Shown one piece after another: positions 12,253-24,358 of a DNA stretch of 64,000 nt (positions are counted from its first letter, which is position 1; each line of letters begins with the position of its first letter). This DNA is from Halichoerus grypus (taxonomy: Eukaryota > Chordata > Mammalia > Carnivora > Phocidae), in NCBI RefSeq assembly GCF_964656455.1, contig NC_135723.1, positions 103,183,283 through 103,247,282 of the forward strand. The letters run 5' to 3'. The position numbers were made by a program, and so were the translations under genes. The notes below the pieces were generated by a model. It saw only the letters and a list, made by a program, of their open reading frames with translations, was not told the origin of the DNA and made no database searches.

Positions 12253-12300
12253 CTACTTCCTGAGCACAGAAGACCTGCCGAGGAGGAGACAGCTCTACAG
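12253..12300 (+). CDS. DPP6: DPP6 48-bp exon, about residues 500-516
   Basis: The exon is 48 bases. Its first base completes I500, the peptide YFLSTEDLPRRRQLY follows, and it ends with AG, which pairs with the first base of the next exon to give S516. The donor is GTACGT at 12301. Both flanking introns are phase 2, so the exon is symmetric. The YFLSTE(D/E)xPxRRQLY pattern is a propeller blade strand conserved across the DPP4-like family. It is identical to the human protein as I recall it. Confidence 0.97.
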
Positions 12301-13966
12301 GTACGTGGGCACCGACCCAGGAGGTCCTCGGCTTGGCCACAGGGCACCAGGGGAGGCGCCGGGCAAACCCCCCACAGGGCAACCCTGTAACGTCCAGAGA
12401 CCGTGAGCAAGAATTGCGGAGACCACCGCATGTGAAGCTTTTCTTTTTCTGCTTCTGTCAAACGAGCTCCCCCGACTCACTTTCTCGTGTTGATAACCGA
12501 CGGTCTTTCCTTCTCACTGTTGTCCAAGAATGATTTGGGGCGCTCGTTCTCAGTGGGTTTGGTCGGAGGCAGGTCTGGTAGGGTGTTTGCCGGAGGCCAG
12601 CTCTACCGACCCCGCATCGTGGCCGACCCGCTGTGACCCCGGTCAGTTCCGTAACCTCAGAGAAGGCAGAGGGGGTGACATCCGAATCCTGGAAAGGAGA
12701 CTTCTCCCAGGGTCGGTCCCTCCTCAGTGTCGCCCCAGTGACTGTTCTCCCCAGAGCAGGTGTCGGGCTCTGAGACGGGGTCACCAGAGGTGGAAATAGG
12801 GCAACTTTTACTTGCTCGATGTTTTCCAGACTAGAAGGAGGTAGCAGCGGGTGGTGGCCTACATGCACACCAGCCGCCCCTTGTGGACCTGAGGGCCAGA
12901 GAGGGTGACTCACGGTCTGGATGGAGCCAAAGCCTGGCTTCCCTCCCCGTGGCGGGGACACTGGAGAAGCCCATCAGGTGGACCAGCAGCCCCTCCCACC
13001 CGCCGGTGCATATGCTGAGAGTGTAAAAGCCGGGCTCAGGGGAATCCTTTTGGAGGGAGGAAAACTGGCAAACCCATGGGTCACAGGCTGGCTTCTCCGT
13101 GTAGCCGTGCGGGTCTGCCAGGATAACTTAGATCGGTCCTGCCCCCCACAGGACGGAAGGCGATCAAGGCAGACCGCCTACCTTCTCCTCTACCTTATAC
13201 ATAGGCTAGAAGGCCCTCTTCTGTCTGGCACGAAGGATCAGCCCCTGTAGACAGGTTGCCGGTGGGGCCTGGGGTCAGAGTTGACCCTTCCCCTGCAAGA
13301 TGCTCAGGCAGGAACTCCCTCCAGGTGTGTGCAAAGACTCCTCGGTATCTTCATTTTTGGAAACACATTTCAGGCCTTCTTGACGTGAAATTGTGCTTGC
13401 TGAGCGTGGTCCCGGGGTTCCTGCTCCCCCGGCCCCACCGAGTGAGGAGCACCAGCTCTCGGTGCGACTCTGCGGGAGGTCCCGCTCGGAACGGCCAGAG
13501 TTCAATTCAGCCCGCGTCTCGGGGGTTCCCGGGGGTTCCTGACGTGCCGTGCGCCAGCGCTAGGCCCTCGGAGACAATCCAGAGATCCGGAAAGCCATCT
13601 CCTCCTCTCCCAAGGGCCTGGGGCCGAGCACTGTGCCCCCCCCCAGTGGGGGCGCCCGGGCCTGATGAACGCGCGGGTGACCCAGTGCGCACCGGAGAGC
13701 GCGCCCCTGGGGAGCAGAAGTGCTGCGAGCTGAGCTCCTCGGAGCTGGGGCGCCCGCCGGGCAGGAAGCTGGACGCAGAGCCGAGCGTTCCGGCGCGTTC
13801 CCAGGGAGACGCTGCAGAGGCCCAGCGCGCAGGCGCAGGCGCAGGCGCAGCGTCAGGGACTCCGCCGCGCGTGGGGAGCCCTGCAGCCGGGCTGGGGTCT
13901 GCACCTTGTCCGCGGCGCCTGGTCCCCGCCGCCTGGGCTCACGGCCCCCCGTCTCTGCCCCTCCAG
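12301..13966 (+). other. DPP6: DPP6 intron, 1.7 kb
   Basis: The intron runs from the donor at 12301 to the acceptor CTCCAG ending at 13966. The 3' half, from about 13440 onward, is CpG-rich and includes a short hexanucleotide repeat at 13825-13853. I recognise no transposon and no gene. Confidence 0.85.
13825..13853. repeat. short (GCGCAG)n hexanucleotide repeat
   Basis: About four GC-rich hexanucleotide copies (AGGCGC/GCGCAG) lie some 115 bases before the exon acceptor in a CpG-rich intron end. It is a candidate variable site but a short one. Confidence 0.75.
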
Positions 13967-14085
13967 CGCCAGCACGGTGGGCACCTTCAACAGGCAGTGC
14001 CTGTCCTGTGACCTGGTGGAGAACTGCACGTACTTCAGCGCGTCCTTCAGCCACAGCGCAGACTTCTTCCTGCTCAAGTGTGAAG
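13967..14085 (+). CDS. DPP6: DPP6 exon, about residues 516-556
   Basis: The exon is 119 bases. The first base completes S516, the reading continues [20 protein letters not shown] then [19 protein letters not shown], and the last base G begins G556. The donor is GTAAGC at 14086. It carries the cysteine-rich propeller segment: C527 and C530 (CLSC, equivalent to C444-C447 of DPP4) and C536 and C554 (18 apart, equivalent to C454-C472). The sequon ENCT corresponds to N535. FSASFS then acidic DFFLLKC is the family pattern before the last blade. Compared with recalled human sequence, S518, T522 and A547 differ. Confidence 0.97.
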
Positions 14086-15892
14086 GTAAGCGGGGCGCGG
14101 CAGGCCCGCACAGCGACGGTGCGCAGGGGAGGCGGCGGCGGCGGGAGCGGGTCCCAGAACGGGCAGGGGGAGTCCTGCCCGGTCGCGGGCATGGGGGCCG
14201 CCAGCAGGTGCAGTGCTGGCCAGCGGTGGAAGCGTGTCCCAGAACGGGGGCTCTGCCCGGACGCCGCGCCGGGCTCCCACCAGCAGGTCTCGGCACCACC
14301 TCTCGGTGGGTCTTACGCCTTCCCTCATGGTCCACGGCCCATCCCAGTGTTTGCGCGCTGTTAACCAAAGTTCATCAGCATTTTCCACACACAGTCCTGG
14401 GAAGTGGGTGAGTGAGTATCTCACACCTTGATGAACGCAGGCCACGTAGAAAGGCAATAAAGGAATTTCAAAGATCAACTTCTCAAGCATATTTAAGGAT
14501 GGAGGTGATAGAAAACAGCCTCAGACAGGAAAAAAATTATTCTCCTGTGACCTAATTCACGGATGATTTATCCCAGAAAGTTCCCAGTCACACCGGTCAG
14601 CATACACAGAATGGTAGCCATGTCCCACAGTGGACAAACCGGTATCTTTGCATCTTGTTCTCCTGTGCTAGAAAGATAAGGTATGAACCCATGAAGACGT
14701 AAGTGCTAATCAGCATGGTTGTTACAAAGTATATGTCAAAGAAGAGCCACTGAGATCGCCTCAGAGGATGAGACCGTGCCGCAGATGGGACTGACCAGGC
14801 CGGGAGCAATTCAGTCCTGCGAGTTGTGGTGGAGAATGGAGAATTTTTGCTGGAGCGCGGTCTCGTTAGCCTCTGCCAGGTGCTCACCAGGGCACGACCT
14901 CACCCTCTTTTTATGAGTGTCTTCCAAAGTCTTGAGAAGCCATACAACAGGACGACTCAGCCCCCTGACCCCCACAGGCTCAGCCCCAGACATTCTCCCA
15001 AGATAATGGGGAGACAAACGGTGTGGGGGGGGGCCTCTGAAATACAACTTTAGCCCTGCCTTGGCCCCTCGAAGGTTATTACCAAACTCCACAGGAAGTC
15101 GGGTGTATCAAGGTCTCCTGGTTGCCAGGCCAGCGACTCCTGCCGCCCCATGGCAGGATCTTTAGGAGCTTACAACTTGGGGAAATGTGGAGGTTTATGT
15201 GGCAGAGATGGGAAAGTGGCAAGCCGGCCCGCCAGGACCTGAGACAGCAGCCTGACTGGAGCCACGAAATCAGACATCCCTAGTCTCGTCTCCAGGAGGA
15301 GAAGCGTCCTAACAAAATGCAGAAGGGAGAGATCGAAGTGAACTTAAAAAAGAACGTCCCAGACAAGGATCCGTCATTTAAAATCCATTTAAATATTTAG
15401 CGTGTTGCCTTATGTTAACATCAGCATAAACTAGCCCCTTGTCTACAAAATTTCTCTGTAAATATTTTTTTTATATTAACCTATTTTCTGGCTAAAGTAA
15501 CTCGAATTCCCAAATTAACCTTGCCCCCAAAACCTAATCAAAACCTCATTTTTAAAAAGGGATTTTCTAAAAAGACTTAAGTGTACAAAGCCTACAGCAG
15601 CGAACCCTTGGGCCTCAGGCAGGGTGAGGGGGACTTAGCGGCCGTGAGAGCTAATCCGGGTCCTGCCTCCGGTGTCCCCCACCAGCATTGCTGGTAATTG
15701 CCACGGGGTGAAGCTCCCGAAGAGAGTGATTACGCTGTCCAAGAGTCTGATTGCTTGGGGGTTGTGTTGGGGACGAAGAAGCAAGGGTAGGCTCACGGAT
15801 GAGGTGGCACCTCAAATGAAGGCGAGGGTGGGATTCAGAGCGTGAAGTGCACTGTAGTGGGGAGGGTGCAGCATGAGAGGGGCATGGGGGTG

Positions 15893-16193
15893 CACTGAGA
15901 TCGCGTGGAGGGTCCCCTCACAGCCTGGGAGGCCCCATCTGTCCAGCTGAGCACTGAGATCGCATGGAGGGTGCCCACCCCACCCCCAGCCTGTGAGCCT
16001 AGATCCAGCCATAAGGGCTTAGAGATCATGTGGAGGGTCCCCACTAGGCCTGGGGGCCCCCATCCGTCTAGAAGTGCTGAGATCACACGGCAGGTCCCCC
16101 ACAGCCTGGGAGCCCCCATCCATCCAGCAGAGTGCTGACTTGTATGGAGGATCCCCCCACTCAGCCTGGGAGCCCCCACCTGTCCAGCAGAGG
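15893..16193. repeat. Minisatellite, about five ~60-bp units
   Basis: A unit beginning with a GCTGAGATCxCxTGGAGGGT-like core and ending with AGCCTGGGAGCCCCCATCC-like sequence recurs with starts near 15893, 15953, 16018, 16076 and 16133. Spacing is therefore about 57-65 bases. Copies are diverged (roughly 15-30% by eye), so the array is not fresh. Antisense open frames across it reflect the repeat and are not evidence for a gene. Confidence 0.85.
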
Positions 16194-17124
16194 CTTGCAT
16201 TTAAGAAGTCCCATTTAACAACCAAAATTAAGTCTCAATAATTCTATTTACCCCCATGTTTCTCAGCAGAGATTAAAGTAGGCCCATATGTGTAGCCCAC
16301 AGTAGCATTCATTAAACTTCATCCCCTGTGTATTTCTTTCACACCCGAAAGCTACTCTGGAGACTCCTATAAGCCTCTGACCAAAATAATGTCCCCACCC
16401 CCGGCTCGAGAGGCTTTCCTTCTCTGCTCCTGCAGCACTGGGTAGATTAACGTGGCCTCTGAGACACAGCCAGAACAGCACCACCAACAAAGAATCCTCC
16501 CCATTTGGGCTGAAGAAAAACATGATGACATTAGTGGATTCTCTGTGAATTAGGGGAGGGGAGATCGGGGAATGCTTCACGTTCACAGCTGCTCGGCCCG
16601 TCCACAGGGAGCTGTGAACAGTTCAGTATGGACAGCGGAGGAAGTGGTAGCCCAAGGACTTACTTAGAACCAGGACAGGGTGGACAGCAACCAGCCAAGA
16701 CAGATGCCCACTCAGCGCAGCCTCGGGCCGTCACGCGGGGGGGTCGGTGGGGTTGGGGATCATGCGAGCAGCTGCAGGGTCGCAAAATTGCAACACCCCC
16801 ATATAAACGCCTCTGCCTGTCTATGCACCTTCCATTATGAGGGGTTTTGGTGAGTTCATCTGCTGTGGCCCTGTCCCCTTAACTTACAGGAGGGTGCTTG
16901 GCGTGGTAACTGGATCCCAGCTGACTGGCGCCGTCAGCTGTCTGCAGGGAGTGCGGCTGTGTAACTCGCCCTTTGGCGTGTGGTCCTTCCCCTGGCATGC
17001 GGTGATCTCCTCCCTCATCATCACACTAACTTAGTCTCATCATCCTGTGCTGTCTTCTCCAACACTTCTTAACGTTTATAGTCTGTGCTTTCTCAAGGCT
17101 TGTCATTTCTGTATTTCCGTATAA

Positions 17125-17310
17125 TTTTTTAAGATTTTATTTATTAGAGAGAGAGCACGCATGCACACAAGTGGAGGGGGTGGAGGGAGAAGCAGGCTCC
17201 CCGCTGAGCAGGGACCCCTCCCCCCGAACTCTGGCTCCATCCCAGGACCCCGAGATCATGACCTGAGCCAAAGGCAGATGCTTAACCAACCGAGCCACCC
17301 AGGCACCCCT
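17125..17310 (-). mobile_element. Can-SINE (tRNA-Lys derived), antisense
   Basis: Read on the minus strand, it starts with the tRNA-like head (GGTGCCTGGGTGGCTCGGTT), has internal promoter-like boxes, a CT-rich body and an (ATAAA)n/A tail that appears here as TTTTTTAAGATTTTATTTAT. Divergence from the other copies suggests moderate age. Confidence 0.93.
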
Positions 17311-18194
17311 GTAATTCTTAAATTCTTAATTTTTATGATGTAAAAATTTTAAAAGGCATACGTTATTTTTATACTTTTGCACACAATAGGTTAAAATAGC
17401 GTAGGTGAGGAAAGACTCATGTTTGCAATGCTTACACCCACTCCTTACCGAGCGAGGCCCCCCCTACATATGCCAGTATTTCTGTCTATAAGACATGGGT
17501 TTCAGATGGTCACTGAATGCTTGTGTGAGGAACACCTGTAAACCAGATGCTGTAGAACCTTGTGGAAATTCACCCATATATTTAATGTATAGATGTTTAG
17601 ATTTCTTTCCAGATCTCTAGGGTCTGGCATTGAAGCTAGATGCATCCAAAATACTGTGTTATGATGTAACACTTTATAATGATTTTCCAGGAAATATCAA
17701 TAAGCTTTTGATTTGCACACTTACTTGTCTTCTCACTGACCCACTAAGGGTGATGATGGAAATACCTAATATTTGCTCAGCTCTTCACAATTTGAAAAGC
17801 ACATTCCTTATATTTGGTGTTTCTATTCCCATTTCTGATTCCTTGCAATTTCTACTCTAACACAAAGAGATCTTAGAGCTCCCTGCACTGAACATACTGT
17901 CTCACACTTCTGTGCTTTGTCTTTGATGGCTCAGCGAATGCCTATCCCTTCCCCAGAGCTTCCTCTGGGTAAGGGTTGGTTTTTATCAGCCCTTTGGATG
18001 AGCTAACCCAAGCAGTGTGGACATGGCTGTGGATTCATGCTCAGACCAGTATGTGTGACGGAACTATCACTGATTCCTCATCTGTCCTGGGCCAGCAGCT
18101 CAGAAGCCTGGCTGCGTCCCCCACAGAGCTGGGATATGACCTTCCCATCTTAGATGACCCCAGTGTTATGTTTGAGGGAAAAAGTACTCACTTT

Positions 18195-18652
18195 CTGTAT
18201 TCGTTTCCTGGAGCTGCCGTAGCATTACTACCAGCTGGGTGGGCTTAGAGCAACAGAAATGTACTCTCTCACAGTTCTGGGGACCAGAAGTCTGAAAGCA
18301 AGTTGTTTGCGTGGTTAACCCTGCTTCAGGCTCCAAGAAGGGACCTGTTCTGTGCCTCTCCCTAGCTTCTCGTGCTGCCAGAAATCCTTGGTGATCCTGG
18401 CTTGTAGATGCACCACCCGAATCTCTGCCTCCAGAGGCATGTGGTCTTCTTCCTGTGTCCCTGGACCCCAATTTCCCTCTCCTTGTAAGGACACCAACCA
18501 TGGGTAAGGACCCACCCCACTCCAGTCAACTTCATCTTAAACCTGATTACATTTACAAAGGCCCTATTTCCAGATAAGGTCACATTCACAGGTACTGGGG
18601 TTAGGACTACAACATCTCTTTTAGGGGGACACAGTTAACCCACGACACCTCC
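18195..18652 (-). mobile_element. MLT1-type LTR (ERVL-MaLR), antisense
   Basis: On the + strand it begins like TTCGTTTCCTGGAGCTGCCG and proceeds through the familiar reverse complement of MLT1: TCTCACAGTTCTGGGGACCA, then CCTTGTAAGGACACCAACCA, and ends with GGGGGACACAGTTAACCCA-like sequence. It is a solitary LTR with no internal region next to it. No coding capacity is expected or seen. Confidence 0.88.
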
Positions 18653-19614
18653 CTTGTGTGACTCAAATCACCTTCTTGTATAAGAGAGGAAAGAAACCCT
18701 GTTGCTGTTTTTCTCGGGGACACACATTTAAGGGCAGCCACATTAGACTTGGTGATAGAGACTGTTCCTAATGGCTGTGCCACTTTCTAGAATGAATGAG
18801 AGGAGCCGCTGAGGAAAGCAATGGGATCTAACCCATGTTAGAAGATTCAGAAGATAATGCTGGCATGTTAGCAGAAGCGTACATTTTTTCCAGAAATTCT
18901 TCTTCCATGTCAGAAAGCAAAATGAATGCTCACGTCACACGGTGCTTTGAAAAGTAGTTAGGGTTTTCTCCTCCCCAGCTGAAGTCAACCATGAGCCACT
19001 GAATCAGAGCACCCCGTTTACATAATTTGAGTTTTGCAATCATAGCTCTGTTTAAAGAATTGGATTTTTCTCTTCAAACTGAATCCCAAGAGCATGATTC
19101 ATTTTCCTTCAAGTTTGTCAGAAGGACTCAGTCAGTCCTATTTCTAAGAAACGACTGAATTCCACCAGGAAAATGGGACCTGTGCATTAAACAGTGTTTG
19201 CTATTTCATACCAAAACAGTTTCATGTTTTTAAAAATTAATAAATTTCTTTTTCATGGAACCCAAGATGGAACTCTAGCTTTTCTTCCTGTTGCGAGTGG
19301 AGAACAGAACAACCTGTGTTGTGAATCCTGCTGCGGTCCTGGCCTTCACCTCTCTTCCGTGTCAAGTTGTGATTTAGGAGCCACTTGCCAGTGGTTGAGA
19401 TGTTTGGTCATAGATTCAGCAACTCAATTTATCAAGACAAACTTCTCCATCTTGAAGTCAAATTGAAACAAAATACAATGACGTAAGCTTAAAATAAAGC
19501 GAGTGACTCTATCCAGATGACTGTTCTTACAATTAAATGCTCGGGGCTCTATCATCTCTGTCGCTGCCATGGAGAGAGAGAAATCACAGAAATGGAGAGC
19601 AATGAAGGATGGAA

Positions 19615-19850
19615 TTGGAGAGAGCTGGCTAGAAGTTGGGCTCCTCCACTCACTAGCTTTGTGACTTGGGCACGTTGGCTAGCCTTGCTAGACCCTCCAT
19701 TTACTCGTCCTGAAAACTGGGGCAACAACAGTACCCACAAGGTTGTTGTCAGGGTTGATGGAGATACCAGCGCACATGGAGGACTTAGCATGGTGTCTAA
19801 TACACAGTAAACGTGTAGTAAATGACAGCTAATACTGTTGTGATCACGGT
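19615..19850 (+). mobile_element. MIR SINE
   Basis: The pattern matches the mammalian-wide MIR consensus: CACTAGCTTTGTGACTTGGG core, a segment like CTCCATTTACTCGTCCTGAA, then AAGGTTGTTGTCAGGGTTGA and an AGTAAACGT...TAAATGACAGC tail. An ATC/CAT trinucleotide run follows at 19848-19880. Confidence 0.8.
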
Positions 19851-19880
19851 CACCATCACCATCATCATCATCATCACCCT
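19848..19880. repeat. (ATC)n trinucleotide repeat
   Basis: About ten CAT/ATC units with minor interruptions directly follow the MIR 3' end. MIR and related SINEs often seed such simple repeats. Confidence 0.8.
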
Positions 19881-20400
19881 AGTAATCAGTGAAGAGTGTC
19901 CTAGATGTCCGCCAGTTCCTGACTCAGCATCTGGAAGGTGGGGCTGACGCTACGGATGGTTAACTTCTGTGAAATTAGCAAAGCAAGTCCCTTATTCAGT
20001 GTTTCCAAATGTGAGTGGCCGTCTGATACCGCATCAGGTGGTGCTGGAAGCCCTGGTTCTGCCCTTATGCCCGCAGGGTAGAAGCTTCCAAAAGTGACTG
20101 TGGTTGCCAGAGCCACAGAACCTTAAGTCACCCCTGTAAGCATGGAGCTGAAGAACCTGGTGGCTTCCAGAGTACATATGCCAAAGGGGCCCTCCACGGC
20201 CGGTTCTTGGCAGAACTTAGGAAGGAACCAGACGTTCTTTCTTTCTTCAGCACTGGGTAATTTCTCTCTGTGTGCCATTTCTTCTCTCTGCCTTTACTCC
20301 CTCAGATGCCCAGTATTCCCAGCCACCCTGGCCACATCCTGACCTCGGGGGATGTAACTGAGGGAGAAATGCACACTGAGGTGTTACGTTATGTTAGTTC

Positions 20401-20590
20401 CCCCTGAGTTTTAGTCAGAACGAAGCCATGAATGGCAGGGATGAGAAAGAGGTGTTGGCCTTGCAGACCAGCCTCACTTCACTGAAAGTCACTGACTACA
20501 GTGCTATAGATAAGAAGGATGCTTTGGCCAAGTCCAGGCTCAGTGAGGAAGAACGTCATGAGCGATTGGTTGGTCATGTCTGCCACACTT
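20401..20590 (+). pseudogene. Possible coding-like relic, unidentified
   Basis: A 57-codon frame starts at ATG 20428 and ends at a TAG before 20602. It gives a charged, helix-like peptide rich in D, E, K and R, with a SRLSEEERHERLVGHV segment. After the stop, the next few hundred bases continue to read protein-like in a nearby frame (LLLEGIEMVTDLDTTREIFL) before another stop. I could not assign a family. It could be a decayed processed pseudogene fragment or chance. There is no visible poly-A tail or flanking duplication. Confidence 0.25.
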
Positions 20591-21962
20591 AGCAGTGAGG
20601 GAGGAGGTGGTGCCCACGCACCACATATCTGTTACTGGAAGGAATAGAAATGGTTACTGATCTTGACACCACTAGAGAAATTTTCCTGAGGGAACGTTGT
20701 TGCCCAAGGTTTCTGACTGAAGGACAGCTGTCAGTCATACATCTTTTGGAATGAGGAGACGATAGCTCCAGACCCCTCCAAAGTGGCCCAGAGCTAATGC
20801 TGGTTCACACCCAGTCCTCCAGTGCATATCTAAGCAGGTGCACCCTCTTACAGCCTGGCCCAATGTAAGCATTAAATATTGTCTTCCACTGAAATTATTT
20901 CAAATAATTATATATAATGGGGCCAGAGCTAGAAAAATAATCATCTGCATCCTCATTGACAAAACTATATTATTAGGTTCAAACATACAGGGTGATATCA
21001 GTCCCCTACAACAAGATTTTGAAAGGGAAAAGCACATGGTTTGCTTCTACAAGCTACCTAATCCTCTAGACATCTCTTAGACCAAGTTTCCAAGGCATTA
21101 ACCTGGGCTGCCCTTTTTAATTTTGAGTTTGTCCAAGTGAATGTTTGGAACCAAGTTTCAGACTCCTTGGAGCATTGCTAGTGTGTTTGTGAGGAAGAAC
21201 ATCTGTTCAATCTCTCAAACATTTGGAGCTACTCCCTTTGAGGCTGTGGTACCAAGAACAAGGGAAGAGATTCTCAGGGCCGGTTATATCATTAGTATAA
21301 TATACATGAATACTTTGGAAGATGTTAAACTCATCAGTAAATGCTGCCAGACTCCAAGCAAATCACTCAGGTGGAGCCCTGTTGCTCCTCAGTAATAGCC
21401 AAACAAGTATCTCCCTTGGGAAAGAAACTTCTCACTTTCCCACCTGACCCCTTCTGCATCACCAGGCAGGTGTCTGACCTGTGCGAGTACCAGGTGAGAG
21501 GGTACTTTCTGCAAAATGAAAAGTCTTTCCTGAAAATGTGCTCTTTGAAATGTCGATTGACAATAAACAATACCATTCAGTGCAATTATAACAGCTCTAT
21601 GATCCACACACTCCTTTCATGCCCACTGCCCCAACTCCAGCGAGTTAAGAGCCTGTACCCATCAGGTTTCCTTCAGGCTCTCCCTCCAACCAGCCACTTT
21701 GCTTAGGATCACCACATCACATTCCCTAAAGTGTATTTTTCTTCAGAATGGCTTCCGGACCACATACGTTTCTCTCTTTTCTACACTAAATGGTAAAAGA
21801 AACACAAAATTAAAAAATCAGTGGCACCACTGGATCACCAAGTAGGGGGCCACCAGCAGACAGAACAATGAAGAATTTTTAGAAAGTAAATAGAAATAGA
21901 TCACATTGAGAGTGAAAGCCAAAGCCTGGGATATGTAGTGTGATTGATGAAGAATGTGACTA

Positions 21963-23216
21963 CAAAAAAAAAAAAAAAAAGTAAAAACAATCAACAAAAC
22001 TAAAAGACAACCTACGGGAATGGAAGATGTTTGCAAATGACCTGTCCAATAAAGGGCTAGTATCCAAAATATGTAAAGAACTGATACAACTAAACACCCA
22101 AAAAACAACCCAGTTAAAAAATAGGCAGAAGACATGAGCAGACATTTCTCCAAAGAAGACATCCAGATGGCCAACAGACACATGGAAAGATGCTCAACAT
22201 CACTCTTCATCAGGGAAATGCAAATCAAAATTACGATGAGGCATCACCTCACACCTGTCAGAATGGCTAAAATCAAAAACATAAGAAACAACAAGTGTTG
22301 GCAAGGATGAGGAGAAAAAGGAACGCTCATGCACTCTTGGTGGGAATGCAAAGTGATGCAGCCACTGTGGAAAACAGTATGGAGGTTCCTCCAAAAATTA
22401 AAAATAGAATTACCATATGATCCAGTAATTCCACTTCTTGGTATTTACCCAAAGAATATGAAAACACTAAATTGAAAGGATACATGCACCCCTATGTTTA
22501 TTGCAGCATTACTTACTGAATTATAGAAGCAGTCCGAGTGTCCAAGGACAGATGAATGGATAAAGAAGATGTGGTGGATATACAGTGGAATATTAAAGAA
22601 TGAAAAAGAATGAAATCTTGCCATTTGCCACAACATGGATGGATCTAGAGAGTACTATGCTAAGTGAAATAAGTCAGTCAAAGAAAGACAAATATCATAT
22701 GATTTCACTCATATGTGGAATATAAGAAACAAGACAAATGAAAGAGACAAAATGAAAATAAGAGACAAACCAAGAAACAAACTCCTAACTACAGAGAACA
22801 CACTGAGAGTCACCAGAGAGGAGGTGGTGGGGGGATGGGGGAAATAGGTGAAGGGAATTAAGAGTGCACTTCTCTCTCTCTCTTTTTTTTTTAAGATTTT
22901 ATTTATTTATTTGACAGAGACACAGCGAAAGAGGGAACACAAGCAGGGGGAATGGGAGAGGGAGAAGCAGGCTTCCCGCCGAGCAGGGAGCCGGATGCGG
23001 GGCTCGATCCCAGGACGCTGGGATCATGACCTGAGCTGAAGGCAGACGCTTAACCACTGAGCCACCCAGGCGCCCCAAGAGTGCACTTCTCTTGATGAGC
23101 ACTGAATCATGTAGAGAATTGCTGAATCACCATGTTGTACACCTGAAGCTAATACAGCACTGCATGTTAACTCTACTAGAATTAAAATTAAAAGCTTAAT
23201 TGAAAAGAAAAAAAGA
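21963..23216 (+). mobile_element. L1 3' part (ORF2 end and 3' UTR), split by a Can-SINE
   Basis: From the A-rich start at 21963 the sequence follows the end of L1 ORF2 on the + strand: GGCCAACAGACACATGGAAA, then ATGCAAATCAAAATTACGA, ATGCACTCTTGGTGGGAATG and AACATGGATGGATCTAGAGA. It continues into the carnivore-type 3' UTR with TGGAATATAAGAAACAAGAC, and after the SINE at 22876-23076 resumes with GATGAGCACTGAATCATGTA down to the A-rich end. It is 5'-truncated and without a usable open frame, so inactive. Confidence 0.92.
22876..23076 (-). mobile_element. Can-SINE inserted in L1, antisense
   Basis: The minus strand reads a full Can-SINE with a GGGGCGCCTGGGTGGCTCAG head, CT-rich body and ATAAATAAA-poly-A tail. 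It is bounded by a perfect 16-base duplication (AAGAGTGCACTTCTCT) at 22860-22875 and 23077-23092, which proves insertion into the older L1 3' UTR. Confidence 0.97.
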
Positions 23217-24358
23217 GTAAACTCACTCAACAAAATATATGCCCTCCCCTAAATTTTTTTTAGTTCAAAAGAAAAACTGAAGAGAGGGGTCATTGCACAC
23301 CCCGGTTTTCCAAGAAAGCCAGATAATGCCTGACAAAGATCAATGGAGGCCTCATAATTATTTTTGCTGCCTTTCTCTTCATTCTCAAAAGTGTCCTTGT
23401 TTGGGCAACATTATGAACAGAACCCCACCAAATCGTAATCTGGAAGATCCAGCAGGGTTGCCCAGAAGACCACTATTGGACAGAGATGAAAACTCAAAGA
23501 AATCTTGAGAGATATGAATAATAGATCCAAGAAATGCATTCTGTCATGTGGAGGTTCTAGGGGAGACTGGGAAGAATAAAGGGGGGAAAATAAACCAAGA
23601 TATACTAGAAGAAAATCCTACTGAGCATTGAGTTATTAGAGAGGAAAGAAGTATGGAATGTCTTACAAGAATTTGGGGAAAGAGCTGAATTTAATTCCCC
23701 CAAATGAAACTTGGCAATTCAGAGTTTAGAAATTACATAAGGTTACAGGGAGGGGCACTATGGAGGGTTTTTTCTTTTCATTTTTCTTTCCTTTTCTTTT
23801 TTTATTGTAAATACTCAGAGTAGTATCAGACTTCTCACCTTCAAAACAACAGTTCAGGAAATAGTGGAACATGATCTATAAGATACTGCTGATAGAAAGC
23901 AGTATTTTGTCCTGTCCCCACTAAGCTCTTGTTCATAAAATGGGCAGGAAAAGGAACTTGGGGATGTTCAAATATGTAAAATTTACCATTCGTGCATCTG
24001 CCCCGGAAAAAACTATACACAGATGCACTTGAACAAAAGAAGGGGGCTGCTCAAAGAGAAATAAGAGGCAAATGATGAGCAAAGAAACTAATAAACTTTA
24101 ACAAAATTATAAATCATTATTGGATAAAATTTTATGCAGTTGTTAGTAAAGATTCCTAAAACAAAAGTGCTTTTAAAACTAGAAGAAACTTCTAGATGAT
24201 TCCAGCCAGCTCTGAAAAGACAGCTGTGCTGGAGGAGTTGCAGTGAGAGGGGCAGGGGGGAAAGTGAGCCCCCCACACTGGAGAAGAGTGAGGTGCATGC
24301 AGGTTCGTTGTGGGTGGGGAGGGGGCCAGGAGAACCAGGTGCCTGCGTACTGAAGAAT

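Larger units (their letters stand above)
13440..14290. other. CpG-rich segment around a DPP6 exon
   Basis: By eye, CpGs are frequent from the end of the preceding intron, through the exon and into the next intron. No promoter motif or transcription start could be identified, so I treat this as composition rather than a proven island. Confidence 0.4.

Noticed and set aside
13256..14011. 251-codon + frame running into a DPP6 exon
   Set aside because: It crosses the intron and its acceptor. The exon itself is read in a different frame defined by the DPP6 match.
22876..23076. tRNA-like heads of Can-SINEs as tRNA genes
   Set aside because: The tRNA-Lys-like heads are attached to SINE bodies and tails with target duplications. 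No free-standing tRNA was seen.
21963..23216. Possible live L1
   Set aside because: It is only the 3' part, split by a SINE and without an intact open frame.
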